64,000 bases of DNA from Cristatella mucedo (taxonomy: Eukaryota; Bryozoa; Phylactolaemata; Cristatellidae): NCBI GenBank assembly GCA_009760855.2, contig WPIO01000067.1, positions 369,501 through 433,500 on the forward strand. The letters run 5' to 3'. The position numbers were made by a program, and so were the translations under genes. How positions within the stretch are numbered: the first letter of the stretch is position 1; each line of letters starts with the position of its first letter. Below, one piece after another: positions 1 through 48,419 of the stretch. Below the pieces are notes generated by a model. The model was not told the origin of the DNA. It worked only from the letters and a program-made list of their open reading frames with translations, and made no database searches.

Positions 1-115
1 ACAAGCCAAGGCGCAGCCAGCAATGACAGAGACAGGCATCGAGTGTGGCAGCACCTGTGGGAGGGGCAGCAGCTGGACCCTGCCCCCAACGGCTGCTGCC
101 ACCCTCGTTGGGTGT
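1..115 (-). other. Start of TNPO3 3'UTR
   Basis: Non-coding sequence downstream of the TNPO3 stop codon. No AATAAA-type signal is seen on the minus strand, so the cleavage site probably lies beyond the window. Confidence 0.6.
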
Positions 116-20469
<20,354 letters not shown>

Positions 20470-20560
20470 GGCTACCGTGGTGCTAGCCCTCCATAACTAC
20501 TTTAGGCCAACCGCGCGCGCCGGGTTTGTAGCACAGACAGACAGGAAGTAGACATGGCAA
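20470..20560 (-). promoter_or_regulatory. TNPO3 5'UTR / proximal promoter
   Basis: A GC-rich stretch just upstream of the TNPO3 start codon includes a run of CG dinucleotides at 20511-20522. An ACTTCCTGTC element on the minus strand at about 20544-20553 resembles an ETS-family site. No TATA box is obvious. The exact transcription start is unknown. Confidence 0.4.
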
Positions 20561-20731
20561 GAAATTACTGAGCACTGTTAAATCTTCAGATTAATGAAAA
20601 ATTTTAGTTATATAAATATATTTATTAATTTAATACTTAGAAGTTGGGCTGAAATCGGATTCACAACTTCACGCTTCTTGTCCTAGCTCCATGTTGAATG
20701 TGACCTTGTCCTTAGATGCTACATAGACATA

Positions 20732-20905
20732 CAGTCGGCTCCGCTTATAAGAATATGGGATATAGGAATACTCCACTTATAAGATAAGCAGTTCTGCGTC
20801 CCAGATTTGTATCCAATATTAGTCTCAATCCGCATGTGGGAATACTCCGCATATAATAATGCCCATATGCTGGCCCGAGCGTATTCTTATAAGCGGAGTC
20901 GACTG
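20732..20905. mobile_element. Tigger/pogo-type MITE (174 bp)
   Basis: Terminal inverted repeats of 24 bp begin CAGTCGGCTCCGCTTATAAG on the left and CAGTCGACTCCGCTTATAAG on the right (reverse strand), with one mismatch. TA dinucleotides flank both ends (20730-20731 and 20906-20907), the target duplication of Tc1/mariner elements. There is no coding capacity. Confidence 0.85.
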
Positions 20906-20984
20906 TACTCCGCTTATGCATGTATTGATGCCAAGATAAAACAGCTTGGTAGTTATGGGCAAACCAAGTGTGACTAAGATAGTT

Positions 20985-21190
20985 GAAAACCTAAAGCTCA
21001 AACTCATGTAGCCTCCGACCATATCTGCATGCTGACCCTATTCATGTCACCTCTGACAATGTTGTGCTTGTTAGCATTGGGCATTTTACCACTAACCATG
21101 TGATCGTGCTTACTTTACGACATGTGTAAAGTGCCCAGAAAGAGATTAAGTTTTCTGAGGGCGCTATAAAAAGTATTATTATTATCGCAG
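20985..21190 (+). mobile_element. CR1/L2-like LINE 3' terminus
   Basis: Only the last 200 bp are present: GTAAAGTGCCCAGAAAGAGA, TTTTCTGAGGGCGCTATA and ATTATTATTAT. Confidence 0.75.
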
Positions 21191-21424
21191 CTGCAAGGGC
21201 AAGTGGACTGCATACATGGGGCGAAACTCTGAACCGATCGTTTCGTTGTTTGAGGGAAGATGCAGTCATAAGGTTGATATTATTGTGAGAGTAACTATTC
21301 AAAAATTTGCCACGACATATTGACCTCTAGATTTTCACGTCCGCTGACTACAAAAATGATAAGATTAAGTAAAAAGTGGTTCTTGATATGGACATCGGCG
21401 AAAGATCGTACCTCCTGCTTGCCT

Positions 21425-21838
21425 GAATCTAATCGTTTAGTTACAACAACTACTACGTACCTCAAAACCTTTGGATGCTGCTTTTCGGTTCTATGCTCCC
21501 AAAGCCTGGAACTCACTTCCGACTGGCGTCACGATATTCCCTGACTTGACGACATTCAAAAAGAAGCTAAAAGCACATCTATTTATTACAGCATTTAGTT
21601 GGTTCGTGTAATCCGTCCATTGTGTGTTTATGCATGCTGACACTGTGCATGCTGACACTAACCATATTTACATGGTGATTTCATGTCACAGTCATGTCAC
21701 CTCTAACCATGTTATGCTTGTTGTCATTGAGCATGCTACCACTAACCATTCGACCGTGCTTCCTTTGCTGCATGCGTCACGTGCCTAGAAACAGATAAAA
21801 GTTCTCCGAGGGAACAAAGCAAATGTATTATTATTATA
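21425..21838 (+). mobile_element. CR1/L2-like LINE 3' end
   Basis: Includes CTCCCAAAGCCTGGAACTCA, then CATTTAGTTGG, repeated CATGCTGACACT blocks, AAGTTCTCCGAGGG and a terminal TATTATTATTAT. Confidence 0.8.
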
Positions 21839-22010
21839 TAACTGACGGCATTACGTTTAATTTAAGTTTCATAATTTTACTGTGGAAGCTCGTTAAATAA
21901 GGCTGCTCTGTATTTTGACGGCTCCCTGCAAGTGTGCTCCAAAGAGGACCGAGGAACAGTGACGAACGAAGGCTTCGCTCTAAATCGGCACTATTCGTTA
22001 TACACTGAGA

Positions 22011-22013
<3 letters not shown>

Positions 22014-22047
<34 letters not shown>

Positions 22048-22064
22048 AAAGAGAGAGAGAGCGC

Positions 22065-22163
<99 letters not shown>

Positions 22164-22184
22164 CGGGGAGAGAGAGAGAGAGAG
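22014..22184. repeat. Interrupted (GA)n tract, about 170 bp
   Basis: GA dinucleotides with a few CG or AAG interruptions, in the intergenic region between TNPO3 and the LRR gene. Confidence 0.95.
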
Positions 22185-22224
22185 CGGAGTAACAATTACA
22201 AGTAATAATAAAATTATGCACATG

Positions 22225-22345
22225 CTGTGAGGAATAGGGAAGTGTTTGGCTTCCTTTTAAATGTCGACAAATTTAGGGATGCCGTGAATCTCCAGCCTTT
22301 GTGAGCAGAGGAACCGAAGGCAAGGTCTCCAAAGGATTTTAGGCT
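22225..22345 (-). mobile_element. CR1/L2-like LINE internal fragment
   Basis: Contains GATGCCGTGAATCTCCAGCC, TTTGTGAGCAGAGGAACCGA and GGTCTCCAAAGGATTTTAGG, the minus-strand equivalent of the RT C-terminal region. Confidence 0.55.
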
Positions 22346-22691
22346 GGCTCTCGACGTGGCTGCAGCCTCTCGGCAGCCGTGCTGCACGTGCAATCGCTGG
22401 CGCAGCCACCTACCGGCGGTAGTCTGGCAGCTGGCTGCGAACCTCGCGAGGTATCCGAGATCGATGCCTACTAGGGAAAGTGAGCGGTCGCCCGAACTTC
22501 GCTGCTGGCCAACTCGGGCAGGCTATCCGGAAGCTCTCGAGGTGCTGCCTGCCCGAGCCTGCCTGCCCGTGCGAGCTCAGAATGCGAAGCTTCGCCGAAG
22601 GGCGCCTGAGTTTATATGGTCAATAAAAAAAGGGTTATTGAACAATGTTTGTGGCGTTTAGCCAAGATGGCTCCGCCTCTCAGCACTCGAT

Positions 22692-22697
22692 ATTTAT
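22692..22697 (-). terminator. Candidate poly(A) signal of the LRR gene
   Basis: AATAAA on the minus strand, about 270 nt downstream of the LRR stop codon. No closer canonical hexamer was noticed. Confidence 0.4.
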
Positions 22698-22963
22698 TGG
22701 CAGTACGAAGTAATACTAGAACGAATTTTGGCACTGGACCGCTGTAAGCATGCATTGTTGCTACTCTAGAAAAGTTTACTTTCGCAGGCATGTTCAAGGC
22801 TCCTGGGGAAATTGGGGCGGATGAAAATCTAGAAATGACACTGACATTATACGTGCCTACAAAGTATAACTAAATATGAGAACATAAATGCTCATGCGAG
22901 TGCATAAATCTGATCCAGGTGACGTAGATTGCCACTTCACGAAAGCTAGCAAATGTCAAATGT

Positions 22964-39260
<16,297 letters not shown>

Positions 39261-40540
39261 CACAGCAGGAACTCTGAAAGGTGATATGAATGCTGAGAAG
39301 TTAGGATCATGATGTTCATGCAATCAATGATCTGCTACAATACTCTCAGCACACAAGCAAACCAATAATCAATCAGTGCGTGCAACTAGCCAAACGTCTT
39401 AGCAACCGGTGTCCATGAGAGCCTACTAGCTTGCTTAAGCATGCCGGCCTAAGCAGGATACTTGTTTGCTCTTGCATACTTCACACCGTGCATGTCAATA
39501 ACCCTTGTTTATCAATTCTCTGTGCCTGGATAGAGATTTAATTCCCAGTAGGTGCTATACAAACGACCTACTAGTAACCTTTCTATTATCCTTTTTACAG
39601 TTATTTGCAACCTAAAAGAACATGCATACCTGCATACATATAAGAGCAGCTGGACTGGAGCCTGTGGTCTCACTTTGCTGAGTCTTAGTAGTTATGTCGT
39701 GAAAGACAATGCTGCACCATCTTGCCACTTGAAGAAAGTGCGCTATCTTGAGGTGTGGCAGACTTTCTCGCTTGATATATATGTATATATATATTTATTT
39801 ATATTTATACAATATGTATATTGTGCATCTGCACGTGTGAATTCATTCGCATGGGTGCACAAACATACACGAGAGAGGATGTAGATCCTATATAAATAAT
39901 GTAAATACATAAATGGATGCACATTAGATATTTTAGCCTTTTCGGGTGAAAACTCGTGGAGAACTGTGATTGGTCGTGTTGCAACTGTCAGACCGAGCTC
40001 CGCAGCCTAGGTTCTGGATTGTCAAAGCATGATCGCCATTTGTGAAACTAGGGGAGAGCTGGTGCATTGTCTCGAGAGAACACCCATAGGTTCAGGGTTC
40101 AGGTAAGTGTAAGGAGGGTGAGCTAAGTCGTGGTAGCCTTGTGGGTCATTGGTAGGAATTCTACCTTACATGGAGACAAACTTATACATACAGATGCACA
40201 TACATACATACATGGACGTGTGTGGTTAATGAGTAATGAGTATGAGTGTGTGTGTGTGTGTGCGCGTGCTCATGAGTATAAGTGTGCGTGTGCTTTTGTG
40301 TGTGTGTGTGTGTGTTTGTGCACATGTTTGGTGTGCCAGTGACCAAGTCTTTCGGTCTATCAATGCAACCAAACTATGAAGATGGCTTCAAGACAACAGC
40401 TCAGTATGTTCAAACTCAACTAAAAGTATCAGCAGATTTCAAAGCTGGATCTCCTGCATCGGCTGCATTGCATGTACAGACAGCTATGGCCCCATCCCAG
40501 CGAGCAGTCGCGACCCCGTGGAACAACATGCTTGCCTGTC

Positions 40541-40542
<2 letters not shown>

Positions 40543-40629
<87 letters not shown>
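40543..40629. repeat. (GA)n microsatellite
   Basis: 87 bp of perfect GA upstream of the LRR gene. Confidence 0.98.
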
Positions 40630-40631
<2 letters not shown>

Positions 40632-41689
40632 GCACAGGCTGTTCTGCTGTAATACAAATGACACTGAATTTTCCACAGCTGATCAGAAGCAAAAGTTCTG
40701 TCGAATTTTGGATCAGTGATAGACGAAAGTAACGATTAATATTGACACGACTGTAAGGTAAATCAGCCACATTATGACTGCCGAGATATTTATTATTCAC
40801 GATTCTCGAATTATAACAGCTTGGAACTGCTATGTGATAATCCATGGTTAGGCAGAATAAAAGCAGAAGCCATGTAATAGACAGACAGCTGTGCTTCAGA
40901 AGTTAGGCTTTCGGCTTGAGGCAGGCACCACTTGACCTCGAGTCAGGCACTTGAGAGGCACTCTGGGCCGTCGGTAGAGAGCCGAGGTACGACGCCTCGG
41001 CTGATGTTGGACGCTCGCAACCCTTCGTCGCAATCGAATAGACTTCTCCCCAGTAAGGCTGTAGATATGAAATTCGTATCTCAAGTTATGAGCGCTCTTC
41101 GTCTCTGCCTCGCTTCACTCCTGTCGGCATGCCTGCGTGCATTGGTGCCGCACTTAAAAGTCGCCAGCTGAGGTTCAAAGGTTCATTTGTCGCGTCGGCT
41201 AGGACTAGCACAGTTGTTACACCGTTACGAGCGCTGCGCTTCCGGCCGAGTTCCGTGCGGTCGCGGAAGACGCTACGAGCGCTTGTAACGGTCTTCTGGC
41301 CCCCTGTGTCATGGGTGGATAACACTGCTGGATGCCTAGCCGGCCTATACAGTTTCTTGAGCTACTTACTACGCGCCCAATCGAGGCTCAATCTCATGAG
41401 CGTCCAGAGCCAGAGCCTTGCGTGCAGCAGCACACGGCTGACAGCATGCCGGCAGGCGACTCGTGGCTTGACGTGGAAGACCCTCCCACTCTGGTCCTAC
41501 GGGTTGCTGCCGGCTGAGACCCGGCTGGCGCCGCTCCAATATCGCTGCACCCGAGAGCTGCCCGCCCGCACGCACGCCCTCTCTCTGAAACATTCTGCGG
41601 CCGAGCTTCGCATTCGGGCCACGCATTCCCCACAGCTCGTCGGGCGCCAGACGAACGACTTGCTCCGCTCCCGAGCAATCGAAAAGAAG

Positions 41690-41950
41690 CACGCACCTCC
41701 AGTTGCAGTCCAACGGTGGCAGGTTCGCGAGGACTGCGGCGCTGCGGGCTGAAAGAGGTTGGCCGCCGCCGTCCACGATTAAAGCCACTCAGCGGCCGAC
41801 GGCTGGGCATACTGCGCACACAGGTCGCCGGCTGACAACGCGCGCGCGCACCGCCGGTGGCGGTCAACTGCTTCCGGTCTTTGCGGAGTCAAGCGACGGG
41901 CGACCGGACCCGCGCCGAGCGCTCCTGCAGCTGGGTTTAGAATGCCGGGC
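41690..41950 (-). promoter_or_regulatory. GC-rich stretch, possible 5' exon or promoter of the LRR gene
   Basis: CpG-dense sequence with a GAG|GTGCGT donor-like site on the minus strand (exon end 41697). A frame ending in two bases would match the phase needed by the acceptor at about 39281. That frame has no ATG, so a 5'UTR exon is more likely than a coding one. Confidence 0.25.
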
Positions 41951-43289
41951 TTGCTCTCGCCAAATTCTGTTCTATCTCGCTAATTGAGTTCTCCAAACGA
42001 ATCACGCTCACCCTATTTTTCTTTATAACCCCTCCCTACGTCGCTTGACTCTATTCCAACTCGTCCCTACGTTGCACGAATTGACGGATTTTCAGCCCCG
42101 CCCCCAAGGCGTGTAGATGACGGCTCGGAAGGTCCGGAAAGCTGGCTTCCGTTTCCGGATGATTCGGATTCGTCGCACCTTATGCAAGATTCGCATAAGA
42201 CCTGCCCACTCGATAGAAATACCTAATCGGTAATCGCTTTAAATTAAACATTAGCATCGTGGAGCTGATTTAGTGAAGCAGTTTTTCAAAACGTCCCAAC
42301 TCAAGAGTCTTGCCCGACTATGAGGATCGTGGGCTCGCTGTCCGACGTCCTACGGAAGCCTATTACGATGTTGATTAGGATTGGATATAGTTCAGTTTGT
42401 GCGAGCACTCGCGCACGCAGCACAAGACGGCTCAGACTGATGCCGTTTATTAAGGAACGAGGAACCAGGCCCTGGCGGCGCCACGCTAGCTCCTCAAAAG
42501 CATAAGGCGGTTCCAAGCGTCCACAAAAAGTGGGTCCGCTGCTCTCCTTTCAGCCGTTTCCGTCGGCGTAGCACGTTGTCGCGGTAGTACAGACCCAACA
42601 GACAGAGATAATAAGTGTACACAGGGTGCAATAAAAAATGGAGTGTTTTTCTTCCACTTAGGCTATGGCTCTGGGTCTCAGACCCTACGCTGCTACGGTC
42701 GCCAGCCCTTTCCTGAGGAGCACGCCGGCACGCACATCTCGCTGGCGGCAGACGAGCCGGCCTACCGCGCGCTAGTTAGGTGTCTGCGCGCAGGCCATGC
42801 CGCCGTGGCTTGCCGAAGCTAGCTCCCTAGTTCTCTCTAGGCTTCAATGTAGCTCAGCATTGACCCGGCCTGCCGAACAGGCAATGTAAGCTGCTCCGCT
42901 GCTAGACTAGATGCGACTGCCAGCTCGGTCGTTCCATCCAGGAAATCCAGCCGCGCGCTTCCGGTGTTCTGCCTGGACAGAGTGCGGCGGTGGCCGCAGC
43001 TCGATGAGTAGAAGCGAGCCGAAATTCCCTTCTGGGATTCACGGGGCCAACAATCCCTGCTCCGATCAGCAAAACACGTCCTGGCTGAGCTGCCTTCCTT
43101 ACTTTTCGGAACTGCTGCAGCTGCTTCGGCTTGTCCGGGCGCCGTGCATGTCGTATCGAGACGACGATGACGAATTCGTCTTCGCTCCTCATTTCTTCCC
43201 GTACAGAAAGCTGGCAGCAGACAGACGATTTTGCTCTTTGTGCCCGCTAGGCTTCGGAGCTTCTCCGACTCTCGTCGTCTGGCTGAGGA

Positions 43290-43385
43290 ATTTATAATAA
43301 TAATATAATAGCAATGCACTTGATAAAGCGCCCTCAGAGAACTCGATCTCTTTTTAGGCGCTTTAAATTTGCTGCAAAGGCATTC
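43290..43385 (-). mobile_element. CR1/L2-like LINE 3' terminus
   Basis: Contains GCGCCCTCAGAGAACTCGAT and GGCGCTTTAAATTTGCTGCA after a TAATAATAT tract. It directly abuts a copy of repeat D at 43396. Confidence 0.7.
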
Positions 43386-43395
43386 TCTCTTTAAT

Positions 43396-43615
43396 GCAAC
43401 GAGTGAGATGCATCTCTTTCCGTCTGCAACTCCACAAAGACCGCGTGGGTGTTACGCAGGAGAGTTTTGTATGGCGCACTCACAGCAGCCCAAGTGACCT
43501 TCGGTACGCATTCAGTAGCCAACAGACTTCGTCTCATGCAATAAAGAGAAAGCGGGAAGCGTAGCAGAATCAGGAGAGCAGTTGAGGTTTCTGCAGGTAT
43601 TGGCACTTCCGAGTG
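43396..43615 (-). repeat. Unnamed dispersed repeat D, copy 3
   Basis: Reverse complement of the family: TCCACAAAGACCGCGTGGGT, GCATTCAGTAGCCAACAGAC and AGAGCAGTTGAGGTTTCTGC. It is uninterrupted and abuts a LINE tail at 43385. Confidence 0.68.
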
Positions 43616-43639
43616 TCAGGGAGTGGCCTTGTTGACATT

Positions 43640-45960
43640 TGATTAAAATAAAATTCGCTCTCGCCACTGGCTTGCATATATCCGGATGAGATAATTACTG
43701 TTAGCAGTACCGAACCCATATCTCAAGAGGAAATACGCGGGAATTTGCGACACGCTCCGGTGGCTTTATTCGGTGGCTAACAGCCTTGCAAGTTCGTGCT
43801 GGAGCCACAAGAACATAACAACTGTACTGATAGGCCTGGCGTCAATCTGACTAATGAATACAGTCAAACGTTTTTTATGTAAGATCAAAGCTTAACGTTT
43901 TCATACAAGGCGTTCTCCGTCATTATAACTCGGAAACTACGTAAATAATTGCGTGAACAAATAGCTTTCATCTACCACAATCCAGGGCTGACTAAAAGTG
44001 GGTTGAGTTTGGAAAAGTCTGCAGCTAACTGTCTCTCGACTGAGACGAGATGGAACATAGGCTGATTCTAGATTTCAATTCTAGATGTCAATTCATAGGC
44101 TGATTCTAGATGTTAGTATCTTATTTTCCATCTCATCAAATTGTCACCCGCTCAAAGCTTCGCAATTCAGGTCGCACTGCAATAGTCTGCCTTTCATGCT
44201 TTCGTACTTCTACCAGGATCAAGTCGCATAAGGGGAAATCTGTGAGCACGCGAGGGTTGTCTAATCATAGGAAGGCTGGGCACCGCGAATCCCCTTTCGA
44301 CATGCATAGTTAGGTAGACGATACTTTTATTTACAGGTCAATCAACTGTCCAGGCATCCTTTGATCTGTGCGACCGATGGAGACACGAAAAGAACGCGAT
44401 TCTCGCGTGGTCGCGAGTACCAAACTCCCAGTACATATGAACTAAATATTTTTGAAAATCCTCATTCGCCGGATAACAGCTTGGATAATTGCAGGTGCTC
44501 CGTCCCACCCCAGCCATTCGTGGTACGTTGAGGCGACCAGAGACACGTCAGAGCAATAGCGCTTGAAAATAGACGCAGATAGACGCTATGCTGGTAACTC
44601 AGCAGAGAATATTTTTTCAGGAGCATAGGGGGCTGCAAGTGTGAAAAGCCTTGTCAGCGATACTCGCCCGTCGGCAGGTGCCCTGTCGCCCGGTGCTGCG
44701 TTCATCTCGATTTCCGGCTTCTTTGCTTGCTCGCATTCGTTCTGGTCTGCACTCGCACATCGCAAGGCTTTCTACCGAAAGTGTATTTCAAAACAATATT
44801 CATGTAACCAGGCTTGGTTCGGTGGCTGGGACAGGACGGCTGTAATGTGGTAAGGGTCACTGGCTAGGCCGGGGTCTGACCTATGGCACGTGCGGTGACG
44901 TGGGGTCGCCAGGGCTCTTCGGTAGGAGAAGTTGGCCGAGTAAGTCGTGGTGTTGGAGGCTCCCGGTCTCGCCGAGTTATGCACCTGGATGGTTGCAGGC
45001 GTGCTCCGGCGATGCGGCCACGCACGCAAGGCAACGAGTGTCCCAGGCCCGAGCGGAGCTGGATAGCACGCTCGTTGTTGTGACTTGTATATTCCGCGCT
45101 CCCCGTGTAGCGTGTTCGTGACCCCCCCTGTCTTTCGGCGGAAGCTCTCCGCTGTGGTGGACGTCGACTCCGACTAGCCAAACAGTTACTCAGACAGCCG
45201 GATCTTTTACGGCGTACGCTCGTACTGTTTGATTCGGAGTCGGTACAACGGCAGGATAGTAGAAGCCGACTGACCAACTAAAACGTTTGTTCGCGCTTGC
45301 TTCGTCGTCTTACGCCCCTATAGTGTACTTTGTTTCGGACCCTCCGCGTAGACTTGTTTAGTTCTCCTGCTGTTGTTGGCGCATGCGTTTTTGTAAAGAG
45401 GTTTAACCTGACAGCCGCTCGTCTTACCCTGGTTCAGCGGCAGAGTGGGCGGAGTACGGCGGGGTTTGGCGAGAACTAGCCTTTGACCCCTGGAACTCGG
45501 CAACATTCATACTGAGGTATGCTTACGATTCGAATGCTTGACGGCGCTTTGGCGGCCACATGGCCGCCTGCTGTTCGCAGGCTTATCGAAATAGCGAGTG
45601 CACATCGCAGCTGCTAGCGAGCAGCCACCGTCAAACGAATCAGCCACGAAATAAAGGACTAAGCATCTCACTCTTTCATCCGTCGGGCAGCTATCTTAAA
45701 AATCACTGGGGTTCGATGAAGAAAGTGCAGCCAAGACAGGATAAGAGAACCAAGCCCTCAATTGTCCGAAAACGTCAAATGTAGGTTCGAAAAATTCTTG
45801 GCTACTCTTCGCCATTTTTACTTCGCTGTGAGCGAACTACATTTCTTTGTGGACACTTAACGGGCTAGAAAGGAAGGATATAAAGTCAGTGAGCGATAAG
45901 ACCCACAATTTCAGCATGCACAGGCGGCGCGAACAAAGGGGCAGTGCACACGGACTGAGC
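43640..45960. other. Intergenic stretch with no supported gene
   Basis: Lies between the LRR gene and SDHAF3. It includes a short direct duplication of an 18-bp unit around 44055-44118 and a GC-rich block at 44840-45480. No frame shows a recognisable domain. Confidence 0.5.
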
Positions 45961-45974
45961 GAAGGCAGTGAAGA

Positions 45975-46215
45975 ACAGATGGATCGTTGCTTTTATTTAA
46001 ATGTCAAGTAAGGGATTGTCGCGATTTCAGTAGGAGGTAAGTTCACGGCTCACAGAGCATGCGAGCTCAAGGCCTTGGGTCTCCACAGGATTCGAAGCTC
46101 GAGGTACAAGAGGACCAAATGGTCGCAGTCATAGGAGCGAGCAAGCAGGTGATGCGACGGCAAGTTAGATTAAGAAGAGTTGTTTTCAATTGGTAGGCCG
46201 GAGCAAAAGAACTGA
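45975..46215 (-). mobile_element. CR1/L2-like LINE internal fragment
   Basis: The minus strand shows the CTCACAGAGCATGCGAGCTC, AGGCCTTGGGTCTCCA..GGATT and AATTGGTAGGCCGGAGCAAA blocks, matching the segment seen at 34240-34480 and 51590-51680. The tail is absent. Confidence 0.6.
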
Positions 46216-46621
46216 AAGATCTAGATTGCTGCCGTTGCTATATTATTGCACTATCCTAGGATGGCTTGTAGCACGGCCCTTTTACGCATGTCCTCGTGCA
46301 AGTTTCATCTATCTGCGCACGTCTACCGGCTGCGTACTAACACGGGCTACTATTTCTAAACGAGTCTTGCTAGTCATCCGACACCTAAACTGTGTTGCTT
46401 CTAATAAAGCAAGTGAAACCTTTTGACTTGATATCTGCTCTGTTCCCGTGGCTTCAAGGCCAGATAAAGGTATCACGCATTCTAGTGTTCAGTAAACTAG
46501 AGGCTCATTCTGAGCAAACAGTCCTGGCTATCGATATTATTCAGCCAAACTTATTTATCTGAGGCGAATTTTGCCAACTCGGATGCCACTAACTTCTCTT
46601 GTACCTTAGCATTCGCACGTG

Positions 46622-46795
46622 CAACATGGCATTGCATACTAGGTAAGGCGGTTGCTTTTCACGACCTCAGTCCCGAGGTCGTGGGTTCAAATCCTGCGGC
46701 TGATGATTCTGTATCGAACTGCAAGCCGTAGTGACAGCCGCAAAGACTCTTCTGACGCTACACAAAAGAGGCCGTTAAACCAGCTATTTTTACAT
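46622..46795 (+). mobile_element. tRNA-derived SINE B, copy 2
   Basis: ACTAGGTAAGGCGGTTGCTT, GAGGTCGTGGGTTCAAATCC, GTAGTGACAGCCGCAAAGAC, TCTTCTGACGC and AGAGGCCGTTAAACCAGCT. Confidence 0.72.
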
Positions 46796-46971
46796 TTACT
46801 AGCTACACTACAACCAGACATCCAGACTCAAAAGAAAACGAAAGGGAGAGAAGGCAGCTGGCGTATTAAGCAACCGAGTTCACAGTTTCAAACAAGCAAG
46901 CAAGCAAACACTTCAAGGCATGTTGACAGCAACATTCTAAGCTCAGGACAGGTGATCGTGTAGATGTAACC

Positions 46972-46977
46972 TTTATT
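46972..46977 (-). terminator. Candidate poly(A) signal of SDHAF3
   Basis: AATAAA on the minus strand, about 480 nt past the SDHAF3 stop codon. Confidence 0.45.
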
Positions 46978-47456
46978 GACAGTTGCCTAGGCTGCACTGC
47001 TAAGCAAATTGAAACCGACCGGAAGGTTCGTATACACTATTCCGATTACTACAACCAAGTCCAAGTCGGCAACCGTTGGTGGGAGACACTGGTCGCGACT
47101 AACTATGAACTCTAATGGCCGGACATGCATGCCACAAACAAGATATGACAACGGCTGGAAAAGGACCTCTCGAAATACTGCAGTAGCATGCTGCAGTGGC
47201 ACTGAGCCAAGCAAGGAAGTGCCACATTCAAACGGCACGGTTCGGAGACAGCCTACCAATGGGAGCTGCTCGGCCGAAGCGTAGCAATGGCAAAACGATA
47301 TGTTACTGCGATGTGACCCCTTTCATACACTCGATGCCTCGACGGACGACGTGCAAGGAGTAGTCAAATACCAGGCCTTGACCAAGGGCCAAGTTAGAAC
47401 ATCCGGTGCCATAGGCTGCCGGATAGTAATAATAGTAACCTGCTGCACAGCGACCG

Positions 47457-47804
47457 TCAGGTGCCGCTACCATCGGCTTGGCCTTTTGGCTTTGTGACCT
47501 CTGCCCGAAGCTCGGACAGCTGATACAATTGCTCATCGGTGAACCAGTCAACTTGCTCGGGAGCTAAAGGCTTGCCGACTGCTGGAGCTGCCCCCGGCTT
47601 CAGGGCCTGCTTGGCTAGCGTAGCATAGTACTCAGTCCACGTTCTCATGAATATCTGGGCTTGCACTGGGCTGGCGTTCTTGTGCTTCTTAAATTCCTCC
47701 TTGACGTACGCATCGCCCAGTGCCCTTAGGTCGGCCGGAAGACCTCGGTGCACGCGCAGGATTTGCTTGTACAGGGTTCGAACGCGGAGCACGTGGCTAC
47801 TCAT
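47457..47804 (-). CDS. SDHAF3: Succinate dehydrogenase assembly factor 3 (SDHAF3/ACN9), single exon
   Basis: A 115-residue LYR-family protein. The family acts in the mitochondrial matrix and helps mature the iron-sulfur subunit of succinate dehydrogenase (complex II). The N-terminus is MSSHVLRVRTLYKQILRVHR, with the LYK tripeptide at residues 11-13. It is followed by LPADLRALGDAYVKEEFKKH (family: [20 protein letters not shown]), then FMRTWTEYYATLAKQ and WFTDEQLYQLSELR. The length is close to the human 125. The start is a true ATG, the stop is TGA at 47457-47459, and the whole protein lies in one exon. A CTTTAG acceptor about 28 bp upstream suggests a 5'UTR intron. It is transcribed toward the LRR gene. 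No pseudogene damage is seen. Confidence 0.93.
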   Translation of the reverse strand: MSSHVLRVRTLYKQILRVHRGLPADLRALGDAYVKEEFKKHKNASPVQAQIFMRTWTEYYATLAKQALKPGAAPAVGKPLAPEQVDWFTDEQLYQLSELRAEVTKPKGQADGSGT

Positions 47805-48419
47805 TCACGGCAGGAGGCAGGCGGGCGTCCCTAAAGCAAAGAAATTAGCCAAGCAGCATACACATCAAACGCACTCTGGCGCGACACCACAAAGCCAGCG
47901 GAAAGACGCACCAAAGGTCAGCTCGCCATCGCAGAGGGTACAAGCAGACAGCAAGTATGGCAGACCGATATCTGCATGCACCTACAGCAGCTAACAGCAC
48001 GAGGTAGAATTCGAACCGCTTCTCGGCTTCTCCCGCTCGCTCCCCACGCAGCAGCCGAGGCGTGGCCGCACAGCAGAAGAGACATGGCCGCACACCCAGC
48101 TCAACAGCCGTGCGAATAAAAGCAAGTCTCGACAAGGCAGCGCATCACGTGGCTCGCTGCTTAACCCATCAGGCCAGTTGACACGAACCTTAGCCATTGC
48201 CTGCCAACTAGCGAGTCACGGCTGAGATGGCATTGGCCACTCCAAACCACCAGCAGGTCATAAAGGGAAAAAACTGTCAACATGACAACGAGGCAACATG
48301 ATCGCTTCCGGCCACGGGGGGGGGGGAGGGAGGGAGGGGAAGGGGAGGATGCGAGCACCGGGCACTGCTTGGACGGACTGGTGCTCGCAGGCATCCTTTA
48401 AGGAGGTGCAGTCGGTCTG

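Noticed and set aside
41697-41788. A leader exon that would fuse in frame to the LRR gene
   Set aside because: The phase fits, but the frame begins with GTG right after a stop codon and contains no ATG, so it cannot be a normal first coding exon. Kept only as a possible 5'UTR exon.
44840-45545. A possible solo LTR (starts TGTAATGTGG, with ACGGC near both ends)
   Set aside because: The right end does not finish in CA, there is no second copy, and a 5-bp match over 700 bp is expected by chance.
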